A stretch of 64,000 nt of DNA from Dillenia suffruticosa (taxonomy: Eukaryota; Streptophyta; Magnoliopsida; Dilleniales; Dilleniaceae): assembly GCA_033439265.1 (NCBI GenBank), contig JAVTVX010000031.1, forward strand, positions 20,504,001-20,568,000, written 5' to 3'. The notes under the pieces are model-generated. The model did no database searches. It saw only the letters and a program-made list of their open reading frames with translations, and was not told the DNA's origin. Of this stretch, positions 24,777 to 36,700 are shown in pieces. The position numbers and the translations under genes were made by a program. Positions within the stretch are counted from its first letter, which is position 1; each line of letters opens with the position of its first letter.

Positions 24777-25295
24777 TTAGCGCATCATGAGCTTGAACTC
24801 GTCAAAGGAGAGGACGCCGTCGCCATTGAGATCGAAGGGACGAATCATGGACTTGCATTGTTGAAGAGAAGTGGATTCTCCGAGTCGACTCAGCATCCTC
24901 TTTAAACTCCTCGGAGTGATACACAAGGCGTTGGTGTCCGCGGCGTACATTCGGAAAGCTTCTCTGATTTCTTCTTCATCATCACTTAATTCCTCGGTCT
25001 CTGCAGTATTAAGCAGCTTGGAGAAATCATCGAAGCCCAAGGCACCATCACCGTCGGCATCAGAGTACTTTACCGCAGATTGAGCTTCCTCCGGGGTAAG
25101 CTCCCCGCCAAGTCTCCTGACACAGCTTTGCAACTCCAAAGCCGATATCTTGCCATCACCATCCTTGTCGAAATACTGGAATATCCTCCTATGCATCCTT
25201 TCGGGAGAATGAGAAAATGAATCATCACTTCTTCTGGGACTGGGAGAGACAACAGGCGAAGGTGATGAGTTTAGGGTGCTGCTTCTCTTGCTCAT
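24777..25295 (-). CDS. CML38: Calmodulin-like EF-hand protein, CML37/38/39 class
   Basis: This is a calcium sensor of the plant calmodulin-like family. The single-exon frame of 172 codons starts at ATG 25295-25293 and ends in TAA. A Ser/Pro-rich N-terminus (residues 1-31) precedes four EF-hand positions. EF1 loop 43-54 (DKDGDGKISALE) and EF4 loop 155-166 (DLNGDGVLSFDE) are canonical. EF2 loop 79-90 (DADGDGALGFDD) ends in Asp instead of Glu. The third site (about 119-130) has lost its ligands. The spacer wording ITPRSLKRMLSRLGES and the C-terminal FDEFKLMMR match the CML37/38/39 (rgsCaM-like) group, which also has a degenerate third hand. Members are induced by wounding, hypoxia and other stress. 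A TATA box lies about 120 bp upstream. An AATAAA overlaps the stop codon, probably by chance; AAATAAA near 24390 is a better polyadenylation candidate. The family is certain, the exact orthologue is not. Confidence 0.93.
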   Translation of the reverse strand: MSKRSSTLNSSPSPVVSPSPRRSDDSFSHSPERMHRRIFQYFDKDGDGKISALELQSCVRRLGGELTPEEAQSAVKYSDADGDGALGFDDFSKLLNTAETEELSDDEEEIREAFRMYAADTNALCITPRSLKRMLSRLGESTSLQQCKSMIRPFDLNGDGVLSFDEFKLMMR

Positions 25296-25412
25296 TCTTT
25301 CACGTAATTACTTACAAACTTGAGAGGTTTGTCGTTGTGGTTGTAGAGGACAAAATAATTATATAAGAGAGAGAAGATGAATGAGTTGGACGAGATGAGA
25401 ATGAGGTTTGGG

Positions 25413-25420
25413 TATATATA
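25413..25420 (-). promoter_or_regulatory. TATA box of the CML gene
   Basis: On the minus strand CTATATATACC lies 118-125 bp upstream of the ATG. Transcription would start near 25385, giving a 5'UTR of about 90 bases with a CT-rich leader. The position and the lack of another TATA nearby support it. Confidence 0.7.
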
Positions 25421-25426
25421 GCTCTC

Positions 25427-25446
25427 CGCGCGGGAGGAAACGCGTA
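25427..25446 (-). promoter_or_regulatory. CGCG elements (CAMTA/RSRE type) upstream of the CML gene
   Basis: Just upstream of the TATA box the minus strand reads ACGCGTTTCC, containing CGCGTT, the rapid stress response element core bound by CAMTA factors (themselves calmodulin-regulated). A second CGCG (CCCGCGCGG) lies adjacent to the TATA side. Sites this close to the TATA box of a stress-type CML fit calcium-responsive control. Binding is inferred from the motif only. Confidence 0.5.
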
Positions 25447-27015
25447 CGGGATGGTTCCAATCTCCAAGCCGCAACTTCCCCAATATAGAAATGGAATAGA
25501 ATTTTACACGGAGTTTGTCGTCAGACATACGCTACAGCCGCTTTGCTGCGCCCCACTCTTAGTTCTGGGAAAGCTTTTTCTTTTAAAATGTATACTTGTT
25601 GACTTCTCTCTCTCAGGATAAAGAAGACGATGAAGGGGGCAATTGACAAGATGGAAACTCCCAACTCGTCGCCCACGGCATCGCCCGCGGTGTGGACGCG
25701 GGTAATAACAAAATTAGTAAGATAGTTTCGTCACGGCTGAGGCTCCATCCTCATCATCCACCTCATCTCACCACTTCCAGCTGCTTAGTGCTAGGTGCTG
25801 ATGCAAGGAGGACAACTTGTGCATCTAGAGGGAGACATACATACATGTAATATAATACCATGTGGCCACGGTAAATTTAGGTGGTATGATTAAAGAGAGC
25901 CATGACATAATATCCCATCCCACCTTCACCATCAAATGAATCAATTAGCCATTGCAGAGCGCCCCTACTTTCGATTTCTATCCTCGCCCTCACTTTGTTT
26001 TAGTAAATCCTACTGTTTTTAGAAATATTCTATTTTTCACTTCTTTGGTTTTATCTCACCGCCAGAAATAAAGAAATTAACTCAAAAAACTTTAATAAAA
26101 AAAATCTCCCCGGTAAGTATATTTGGCTTCTAAACACAAACAGCTGCAAATCGCAAAAGCAGCATAACATCGTCATCATCATTATCCTGAGTCAGCGACG
26201 CGTCTGTATATCACAAACTAATGTAGCATTACATTACCTGATCAGATCACATCTAATCACAAGATAAGATAACCACATATAAGTTCCCGTTTGAGCAAAT
26301 GCCCTTCGTCAATAACAAAACAGATCACGACACATATATAATCATATCATATCATGGGGACTCATTTCTACAATCAAAACTTCAATATGCACATATAAAG
26401 GTTCTCACTTTTACAACCTCTGTGATGTTGTGAGTTTGACTAGTCATTTATTATCTTATCATTATTTATTAATATAAACAAATCTTCCTAACTTACTACA
26501 CCCTTCTTTTTACTTACACAATTGTAAAGAGAGATCCTGTGATACATGCGCTCTGCTCCGCCAAACATGGGTGATTTCGGGGGTAACCATCTTCACCAAC
26601 TTCGATCTCCTCAGACCGACTTACTATCCCCGAGACAGACGAGAGAGAGAGGGACATGTACAATAGATTAGGAATGCATTGAAAAGTGGATTTCCACTCG
26701 GAAAAAAATTAATAATAATAAAAGGGCAACAGGCAACCACTCTCAAGCATTGAGAGGAGAAACACCGCCCCAAAAAAGTTGCACGGAGGCTGTTCCCACA
26801 CAACTTGATACGGCTGATGACATGCCAAATTCACCCACACAGGATTTCATCCTCCTTGCCACTTTCACCACCTTCTTTATACGCTGAATTTGCTTGACAA
26901 AGAATATTTCAGCCTTGCTATCCGATCCCCATTAACATGGAATCACATGCACTTATCAACAATATTTATTGTTAAATTTAACCATAAATTTCTTTGGAAA
27001 TCTGAAAATAGAGAC
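25447..27015. other. Intergenic region between CML and COL genes
   Basis: It holds the distal CML promoter and the 3' flank/3'UTR of the COL gene. A small plus-strand ORF lies at 25630-25725 (separate entry). On the minus strand AATAAA motifs at about 26965-26970 and near 26449-26470 are candidate polyadenylation signals of the COL gene. Confidence 0.45.
25630..25725 (+). CDS. Small unrecognised ORF, divergent to the CML gene
   Basis: ATG at 25630 opens a 31-codon frame (MKGAIDKMETPNSSPTASPA and so on) ending at TAG 25723-25725. It is GC-rich against its AT-rich surroundings. A donor-like GGGTAATA after codon 25 could make it the first exon of a lost gene. No partner exon was found. The function is unknown. 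Confidence 0.18.
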   Translation: MKGAIDKMETPNSSPTASPAVWTRVITKLVR

Positions 27016-27145
27016 TCAGCAGCTTCTTGTCTGGCATAGCGGGTCATAATCATAGGCATCACCAGCCTTGACAAACCGTCCCTTAACACGCTTTCTCACA
27101 TCTGCCCTTGCCTTCCGAGTGGCATACCTTATTTTCTTCTCAAAT
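27016..27145 (-). CDS. COL10: COL gene coding exon 4 (CCT domain, stop)
   Basis: Acceptor CTAAGCAG, then [18 protein letters not shown] and [17 protein letters not shown], stop TGA at 27018-27016. The split Lys codon joins the CCT domain across the 324-bp intron without a frame problem. Confidence 0.92.
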
Positions 27146-30100
27146 CTGCTTAGGATTCACCCATAAGAAAAAGGTTTTAACTTCTCAATTATGTTCAAGA
27201 AAACAAACACAGGCTTTGCAATCTAATGAAGCTATACATCACAGTAGCAAGTTGCATCTAGCTTCTGTGAATTAAAGAAGATACCCTTCAAATTTAGCAA
27301 GTGCATGATATTCCACACGCAACACTACATGTGAATGCCGACTTCTTAATCATATAGTTATGAGCATAATCACACGTAAATCACAGCAAGAAATGGGAAA
27401 ATAAAAAAAAAAAAACACATGCTCCACGCAAGAACGTAATTATTCGAATGTAATTAGAAAGAAACTTACTTGCGGGTCTTTTTTTTCTCCTTGTAACGTA
27501 AGACAGCACTGCTTCTGCTAGATGATGGCAACGAATTCTCAGGACATGGGGGGTACCATGGAGGTTCCCCCATGAGAAGCATTGAAGACACCCCACAGTC
27601 TTGATAGTCTCCAGTACTACTTTCACCCGTCAGACCAGAAAATGAAAGTGAGATGCTTGAATGTGCTTGCCTAGCCGGAAAATAAAGATTTGGATCTGTT
27701 TTGGAGCTTATGATTGAATCAGCAGACACTGGATTACTGCATGCTGGCTGCACCTCTTTGACAGGTGCAGAAGTCCCCTAAGGTGAGGCATGAATATGAT
27801 CCATAAGAAATGGTTAACCACACAAATATTATACAAATAATTCAGACAAAAATAGTACAAAAATCATAAATATATATCCTAAAATAGACAAAGATCAAAC
27901 CATAGATGCCAAACAATTTAAGTTGATCCAAGACCAAAACAAATATGTGTAGGCATATATTCTTGCTCAAGTAGGTAAGAGAAAAGGCCAAAGAGTAATG
28001 ACAAACCTTTTATCCTTGTAAGGACTTAAACTCTATTAATAGCAGTAATTACCTAGAAATACCTTAAATTGCAAGCTCAAACTTCTAAGGGAAAATAAGA
28101 AAGATACATGAATGCAAGATAGGATATCATTTAAGCACTTAATCCCATATTTTAATATTACTGTTTCCAAACTGGAACAAAATTTGGAAACAATCACATC
28201 AATCATATGACTTGTAGAAAGAATATTCATGTAACCATAACTTTCTCGAAAGCATGTCAGGCAGGAACTCAAGCTCCCTTTCCTAGGTTTGAATCCTTGA
28301 CCTCCAAAAAGTCAAGGAGACATCCTACCATCATCTTTTCAATTAGAAAACAGATCAGAGTAGGGAATTTAGAAATATCACAATATTATACCTTGTTACA
28401 CTATCACAAAGTATAAATATTGTAAGAACAAGAAAAGAATAGGCCAAAATAAAAGCCATTCCATTTCCATGTCTATAAGCCCCCAACCCACACAGAGAGA
28501 GTAATTCTACAAATCTACAAAAAACTAAGTAAATAGTACAAGATGTATATCAAGTTACTTCAGCCTGCAATTCACAACTTCACATATTTATGAGCATGAG
28601 TTCTACGAATTTACAAGTTCAGAATTTGTATTCTTCACGTATCCTACATTTTAAAAAACTGAGTCCTGTTTGGAGCAACTGCATTACTTACATGAGCCAG
28701 TAAGAGTGCTTAAAATTCAAGAACTTTAAATAAAGTTAATGGTTCACACAAAATCAACACAGAATTTTATTTAGCTCTTAACCTTTAAGGATCACTTTGG
28801 ACTTTTTTTTTCCTGCCTCCACTTACAATGAATTACCCAGTTCATATATTGCCTGGAAAACAACTCGATTTGATACTAGGTAAGCAGCATCTGAAAATCT
28901 ATCTGCATTCTTCAACTCTTTGTCATGCTAAACTCAGCCAGCTAGAAAGCTATCACTGCAACCAAGACAACCTACTTTTGCAACATACAAGGACAATTTA
29001 GTTCCTCTAGCAAGGATTTTATTTTCTTCCTTTCAAGATGGAAATGTAGGATCTGCACTGCATACATGTAACGCATATTGGAAAATTAAAAGAGTAAACT
29101 TTGTAGAAACAACAAAAAAAAAACAAAGAAACACACATTAAGGCATGAAAAAGACAAACATTTAGATGGTCATGCTACTCATATGGCAAGCAAAAGGAAT
29201 TGTGTTACCAAAGGTAGTCTTTTGCCATTATTTATTTTTAAAAAAAGGAATAAAATAAAATTCCTAGAACTCAGAAAGCACAAACAGGCAATGAGTGTAT
29301 ATACAACTATGTTTGCTGAACTATGGTTAGCAAGTCAACTACAGAAGAAGGCTGTATAGAGCAAAACAAGAATTTTATCAATTGAAAGTATTATATCAAA
29401 TATGCAGTTGAGTCCTACACCCTAGGAATGTACTGTTCAATACAATGATTTCACTGTAGGCTCCATAACTATCACTGTTACAAGTGGTAAACAAAACTTT
29501 AACTATGAAAAGATTCAAGGCAGAGGGAAACAGTGAGTTACCAAATCCTCTGAACGTAAGAGGCTTAAAAATGAGAACCGGGAGTCTAAAGCAAGCATAT
29601 TTTCTAGAAGGGACAAATGGAACATATAACACCCATCCTCATAATCAGATGCTTTTGGATAAGAGAGGGCCATATGGTAGTCCAACAACAAAATAAAGAT
29701 AAAAGACCAGATGCTAACTAGACCATTACTTTGATTTACATTTTTGTGAAGCTGGAGCTGGAACATGGGACTCCATGTAAAAAATTAAATTCACAAGATA
29801 GGAAATGAGATGAGCATAAAGAGGAGGGGGAGACAAGCACTAGTCGAGGACAAGAGTTAATAAACTAGGGTAAACTTATTGACCGTATTAGAACCAATTC
29901 GTAGCTGTATGTCCTTAAGAGATATCAGGGAGATGGCAATCTCCTGGGATTGCAGGGTCTATTGAAGTTAGGTCATAATAATATCAAAGCCTGAAGTTTT
30001 ACGACCAGAGGTCCAACAAATAAGCAACAAGACTATGCAAAGAAGCCTAGTCAAAAGGAGGATCACTATCATAATTTGCTTTCTATCCATGCCTGTTTAG

Positions 30101-33100
30101 CAGAAACACCAACAGTATACAGTACACTAAGAGTTCAAACATCCACTCATGTTTTTAGTTAACCGAAAAACAAGCAGACATGAGAGACACTCAAAAAGAT
30201 CATATACTCCAATAACTGCTCCTTAGAAAAGCTAGACAAGTCTTCAAGTCAACTTCTACTTTTGAGAGACAGCTACTTTCCAGAGTCATTAGAAGATGAA
30301 ACTACAACTTGGTTATAAAGATCATATACTCCAATAACTGCTCCTTGGAAAAGCTAGACAAGTCTTCAAGTCTACTCCTACTTTTGGGAGACAGCTACTT
30401 TCCAGAGTCATTAGAAGATGAAACTACAACTTGGTTATAAAGATCACATACTCCAATAACTGCTCCTTGGAAAAGCTAGACAAGTCCTCAAGTCTACTAC
30501 TTTTGAGAGACGGCTACATTCCAGAGTCATTAGAAGATGAAACTACAACTTGGATATATTTACATTTACTCAAATCAAACTCCTAAGCAACAGGAGACAC
30601 ACAAAAAGATCACATACTCCTGTAACTACTCCTTGGAAAGGCTACACAAGTCTGCAAGTCTACAAGTCTACTTCTACTTTTGAGAGACAGTTATTCCCAG
30701 AGTTATTAGAAGATGAAACTACAACTTGGTTATATTTACATTTGCTCATCTGCGATTGTAGAAATCAAGCTCCTAAGCAGCAGTCGTTTCTTTCCAGATC
30801 TCACAGATGCAAGCATAAACAGAAAAATCATAAATCAAAGTGTAATGCTCCATTTCTAGAGTTGTTGTGATGCAATGAGATGCAGTACCAATTTCATAAC
30901 AGTATCATCCCTCCAACCATAAACAAGCATTCACTTATTTAACAAGGAAAAGCGAGACACATCTTGAAGTCTAAAGAGACAGCTAATTTACAGAGATGTT
31001 AGAAGAATCTACAACTTAGTTATATTTACATTACTCATCTGCAATTGAAGATATCCAGCTCCCAAGTGACAGGAGCTTATTTTCAGATGACATAGATGCA
31101 AGAATACATAGAAAAACTATAAACCAAAATGTGCTGCTTCCATTATTATAGTAGTTGTAAGTTTGCCTAGGATTAAGTTTTCATGCGATGACATGCAGTA
31201 CGAATTTCATAACACTGTCCTCAAACTATAAACATGCATTCACTTAACCATTTTCTTTTTCTTATGATAAAGGGAATTGTTGGAGAACAACAAAAACCAT
31301 ATGGATTAACTTGGGTTGTGATACAAGGCTTCCATTCCCTTTTTCTTGCTGCTTGAAATGAAATGGTAACATGACACACAACAGTTAAGGGGAAGATAAC
31401 TCAGAAAATAATTTGCTTCTAGATCTTTCATGATCCAATTGCTGAAGGTCAAAGTTTGTCCAGCATAAGTAGGTTGAACTTACATATCTAACTTGTTACA
31501 CAAGCCAGTGCCACATCCCCTGATTATGTCTATTCGACCATTTTATCATTTTTTTTACTTAAATCAGTAAAAAGCCCCTCAGAATACCTCTAGTCTGCTC
31601 CTCACTTATAAGTTATCACTAAGGAAGGGCATTGGAATAATTAGTATGAAATTACAGTGCAGTATATACATGAATGATATTTGTTTACAGAAAGAGAGGC
31701 AGAAGCAGGTCATATGTTACTCTTATATTTGAGTACAGTACATCCCAACTCCTTTGAAGGTATAGCATCAACCCTTGGTATTGTTTTATTTACACCAATA
31801 GCATCCACACTTGAAACCAAACATGCTCCAACTGCACTAGAACAAGAAAATCCAAATCTGAGCAACTCAAAGACAGGAGACTTGAACTCAAAAGCAGGCC
31901 CCTAACCCCATACTCTCGTCACAGACTACATGCCAAGCATGTGATACTACATAGCTATGGCTACAGAATTTCTACCACGTAAATTAATAGTAATTACATG
32001 TTATAAACTATCTACGGAATACCTACAAGCAAAGATGCAGTGTGGAAAAGAACAAGAAGTTCGGAAGAACAGTTATGCACCACAACTTACCCAAGCATTG
32101 TATTAGTATTGATGATGCTGATGATCATGTATTACTGTTAGAGAACCTATGTTACGAGGATCAAACACATCAAGTTTTCACAAACCAAAATTGTGCTACT
32201 ATTTTTTATCATTGCATCTATAGGGATAAGATGGGTATAAAATAATTAATGAAGAAATTTTTTATTTTATGACTAACAAACTTTTGTAACCTACTTCTTC
32301 ACCAACAAACATGCTCAGCATTTGTCCACATAGGCACAAGTATTAATAACAAGTTTCAATCATAAAATCAATCACAAAAAGAAATTGAAACAACAAAGTA
32401 AAACAAGTCCTTGGAGGAGGATAAAATGCACATTATGCTCGACTCAAAAAGAATTAAGAATAATACCTCAGTAATGTGTGCACCCTGTATGTCTGTATCA
32501 GTGCCAGCCATCTCCTTTGATCGAAACAAACTATCAATTCCAACATTCTCAAAATCCTGATCTTCATTGTTTTGAGCTACACCAAAGAGTTCATCATAAT
32601 TTTCTAAGTCCAGGACCATATCACCCATATTAAAGTCCTGATAAACATCATCATGACCACAAATTTCGAAACCCTTGGTTCCCAGGCAGCATACCTGAAT
32701 GTTGTGGAAAAGGATAAGCAATTCTACAATTTATAAATTTACTTGATCTTTAACTTCACAGTAGGCAAAGTCAACATCATGAACCATTAAACTAAACCAC
32801 AATACTAAGATTACAAAATTATACAATCTTTCACCATGCAAGACAGGCACAATAGCATGCACATAAGTGGAACGTCCGGTTTGAGCCATAGCAACTGCTC
32901 TTGGGATGAACCCATCACCAAAGCCCCACCAAGATACCAAGCAACCACAAAACCCTCCATAACACAAAAGTCTCGAGCATACTTTCAAGACCAAATTTCT
33001 ATTCATTAAACTGGAACGAGGATCTCAAGACAATGAAGTATGTCTCATGTGCATTTGGGCAACCACCTCAGAGGTGATAAGAGAAAAAGATAGCATAAAT

Positions 33101-33211
33101 GAGCAGAGGGGACCAAGGAGGTCACAATCAACTACTACAAATCTACAACATCCACAAAGGATGAAAAAGACTTGAGGGTCAAGCAAAAGCTTAGACACTT
33201 TAAAACATTAC

Positions 33212-33246
<35 letters not shown>

Positions 33247-33763
33247 CTCAATCCCCTCAAGAATCCTTCCATTGCTTCCCTCCAAACTACGAAATGATGA
33301 CTAGAGGGTGCACCCTATACACCTCTTCCTTGCTGGAAATATTCTAGACCATTCAACACTCATGATTACTCATCCACCCAGCTTGAGATCACCTAATTGA
33401 TAAGAAGAAAGGAAAACAGTTTTCACCCACACCAAGTCCAAGAAACAAAGCAACAATGATCCACAATCTCAAACCCAACCTTGCACATGGCACATCTACT
33501 CATAAGAACCATGCATTCCTTTGAAGGTTGTCTTGCATCAAAATTCTTCTGTAGGTCGCCTCACAAGGAAATAACATATTTCTCAGAGAAGCCAACAACT
33601 TCCAAATAGACTTCTAAGGAGTGTACCCTCTCCTCCCCACACTTTGTGCCGCACATGACAGCTCATAATGACTGCCAGTATTATAGAAAATATGAGAAGC
33701 ACCTCCCACACTGAATTGTCTTCCATGCAATGGATAGAACTTCTCTATGAGATTAGGAAAAAC

Positions 33764-33794
<31 letters not shown>

Positions 33795-36700
33795 ACAGAA
33801 TAAAAAACAAAAACAAACAAACAAACAAACACAAACCAAATGGAAGCTCTTCGATTTCCAAGCTGCCCCAATGAAAAATCAAATTCCACTCATCTTAACC
33901 CCCACACTAGTGGAGAAACACTTATATATTATTTAAAAGCTTTGAGGAGGCAGGAAGAAGGGCTAGTATGGGAATGGAAAGGACATTCCTTCATCTTGTT
34001 TGGATGTTCAATTATTTAAGGATAAGGGAAGGTGCATTTGGTATATTTTCGAAATATGAAAATTTAAATTCTCCTGTCCAAAGGGAGGGGGAAATCTTTT
34101 TAAGAGTAGGAGGTGATTGGAGGCTCTCAGGTCCCCACCAATCTCCTTCTCCTCCTTATTTAAAAATCAAATCAAATCTTAAACATATATTGAGGGATAC
34201 CATCTCTCCTTCTGTTACCTTCCTGCCAATCCCACCTTCCACATAACATGCAACCATCGATTCCTTCTTCGCAGCAACATCAAAGAGGTAAATAGGCTCC
34301 TCAAGGAATCTGATTCACACCATCTACCATACCAAAAGGAAATCTTCAACTCATCCACACTATAAAACACACACAAGATGGGAGAAGGTCTCACCATCTA
34401 CTCACCATATTGCTTCTCTATATGTTGTTGGCATCAACTATAAACCTCCAAAGCCGTTTCCAAAGAGAGCTTTGTTAAACTCGACCAGAGTTCTAAGACG
34501 AAGATCCCCAATATTAAGCAAGAGATTAACCACCTCCCATTTGACCAAACTAAGAGGCCGTTTGGGATTACATAAAAAATGTTGCTTATAAGAATTAGTG
34601 CTTATAAGCAGCTTTTTAGCTTATAGCCTCATTTTAACTTTTTTAAAAAATAAGTTTTTATCTGTTTGGATAAATGTTATTCAAAAGTAGTTAACTATTT
34701 GGTAAAATGAGTGTTTATAAACTATATAAAATAAAGAAAAGACCATAGTGGGCATAAGATATTGTATAGTTGTAATTTTTGTTAAACACAAAAGGATAAA
34801 AATGTACTTTTGTTGGTCAAAGTAGCTTATTTTAGTTGTGCTTAAAAGCACCAAAATGAAAAAGCTGATGCGAGCGGCTTTTTTTTTTTTTTTTTTTTGC
34901 TTATAAGCAATTTTTGAGCTTATAAGCATTTTTACAAATTTTAATTACCAAACAGTTATAATTTTAATTTTGACTTCTAAGCTAGTTTGATCGGCTTATA
35001 AGCAATCTCAAACACCCTCTAAATTTGGCCCTGCATCCTCTTACACCCCCACAAGAATTTCCCCCAAATGTTTGCAATTTGTCTAGCAATGAAGGCCGGG
35101 ATTAAAAAAGGGACATGAAGTACACATAACAGACTGGAGAAAGTGGTTTCTATAACCTTAAGGCTTGCCCCTTTAGAGAGAGAACCTCTCTTCCACCCAG
35201 CTAATCTTCTTCCATTTGGTTCATTTGAAATTTCCGTACTACAATCCAGAGGATATAATTTTTCCCATTTTCGCAAAGCCTATAACATCTAATCCTATTT
35301 TGTCTTGTTGAGGAAGAAATATATGAGTCTTTCATGACTATAAATAGTGTTAGAAGGACAAGACTTTGAAACACCAAAGAACCATATCAGTAAGCAACCA
35401 AATTCTGATTTCTAAAACAGTTACAAACCCTTATAGAAACAAGTGGGAAACGGTATTCTTTTCCATGGGTCCCACCAAGTGTCAATGAATGATTTGTTAA
35501 GTGTATCATACAAAACATACATGCATCTAGTGTCAAAAGTTCAGCACAGCCGCTCAAAACATTTTTACTATAATAGATCTCAACTTCCATGACAAACTGT
35601 AGTGGTTCAAGCTATAGGGAACCACCAAAACCTTTGTCGGGAATTGAAAGCGAAACTAACCAGGTATGTAGTGCACAAGAACAGGAAGATGCATAAAAAA
35701 GTCAAAAAGGAAGCAAAGTGAAGGACAACAATAGAGAAACTTACAATAGAAAGTCAGAAAGGCAGAGTGAAATTCAAGAAAACATAGATTCAAGGTTAAG
35801 TTCTATTACATTAAAATGTCTATGACTCAACTGAACTCAACTCATTTAACTTTTTATTCTAATTTAGTTGGATTGGCCAAATAAATCCATTTTTTTCCCT
35901 TTAGCTCTATAAAACGCAAGTCAACAACTAGCATATCATGTTTAACCATATCCCCTAGAGCTAACTTACGTCTTCCTCTGTTTCTTGGTGTACCTCCATT
36001 AGGTGGTCCTCTTTGAACATGCATACACCATGTTAATCTATTTTCTCTTATCTATGATTGGGGCTACTCTTCAGTTTAGTCTAAAGTTCTACTTTCCAGT
36101 TCTATTTTTTCATGTTGAACCTCTATTGGGGCAATGGGCAGTAGGATTTGTAGATTGGAAGGTTATGGAGTGCAAAAACTCTCTAGTTGCAATTTTGTCA
36201 CATGAAAGGGTGGCTTGGTCAAATGGATTAAGATTAGGGTTAGAGATAGTTGTGGATCACTCTCTCACACAAGGTTTGATTGTGATCCTCACCTTTGTGC
36301 ACTGCAAGGATCTCTTGAGATGTGGTATAACACAAAGAAGGGTTTCTCTCTCCTCTATGCTCCTAAGAAAGCTCTCACTTAAAAGGAAGAACTAACTTTA
36401 TTAATCAATGTGAATAACCAAATACTACATATTCATAACTCGGCCTCTATGAGATATTTATAGGCTTAATCATACCTCAAAAGTACTACTCTAATTAGAA
36501 TCCTAATGACCAAAACGAACAACCAAATTAACTTCCTACTAATGTCAAACTCTATTCGAAATAAGATAAGATAAGATGAATTTCCTAATCTATTAGTCTT
36601 CCTCACTACAAGGACATGTATTCCTCTTGGACTTCTAGCTTGAATGGAGCATCCCCTTGCTCTAGAACTCTCATCTGAGATGAATTCCTAAGAGTCCAGA

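Noticed and set aside
28250-28340. Third SINE candidate with a B-box-like GGTTTGAATCC
   Set aside because: No matching body, no A tail and no flanking duplication were found.
32042-32245. 67-codon plus-strand frame in COL intron 2
   Set aside because: Antisense to the intron, no domain or splice support; consistent with chance.
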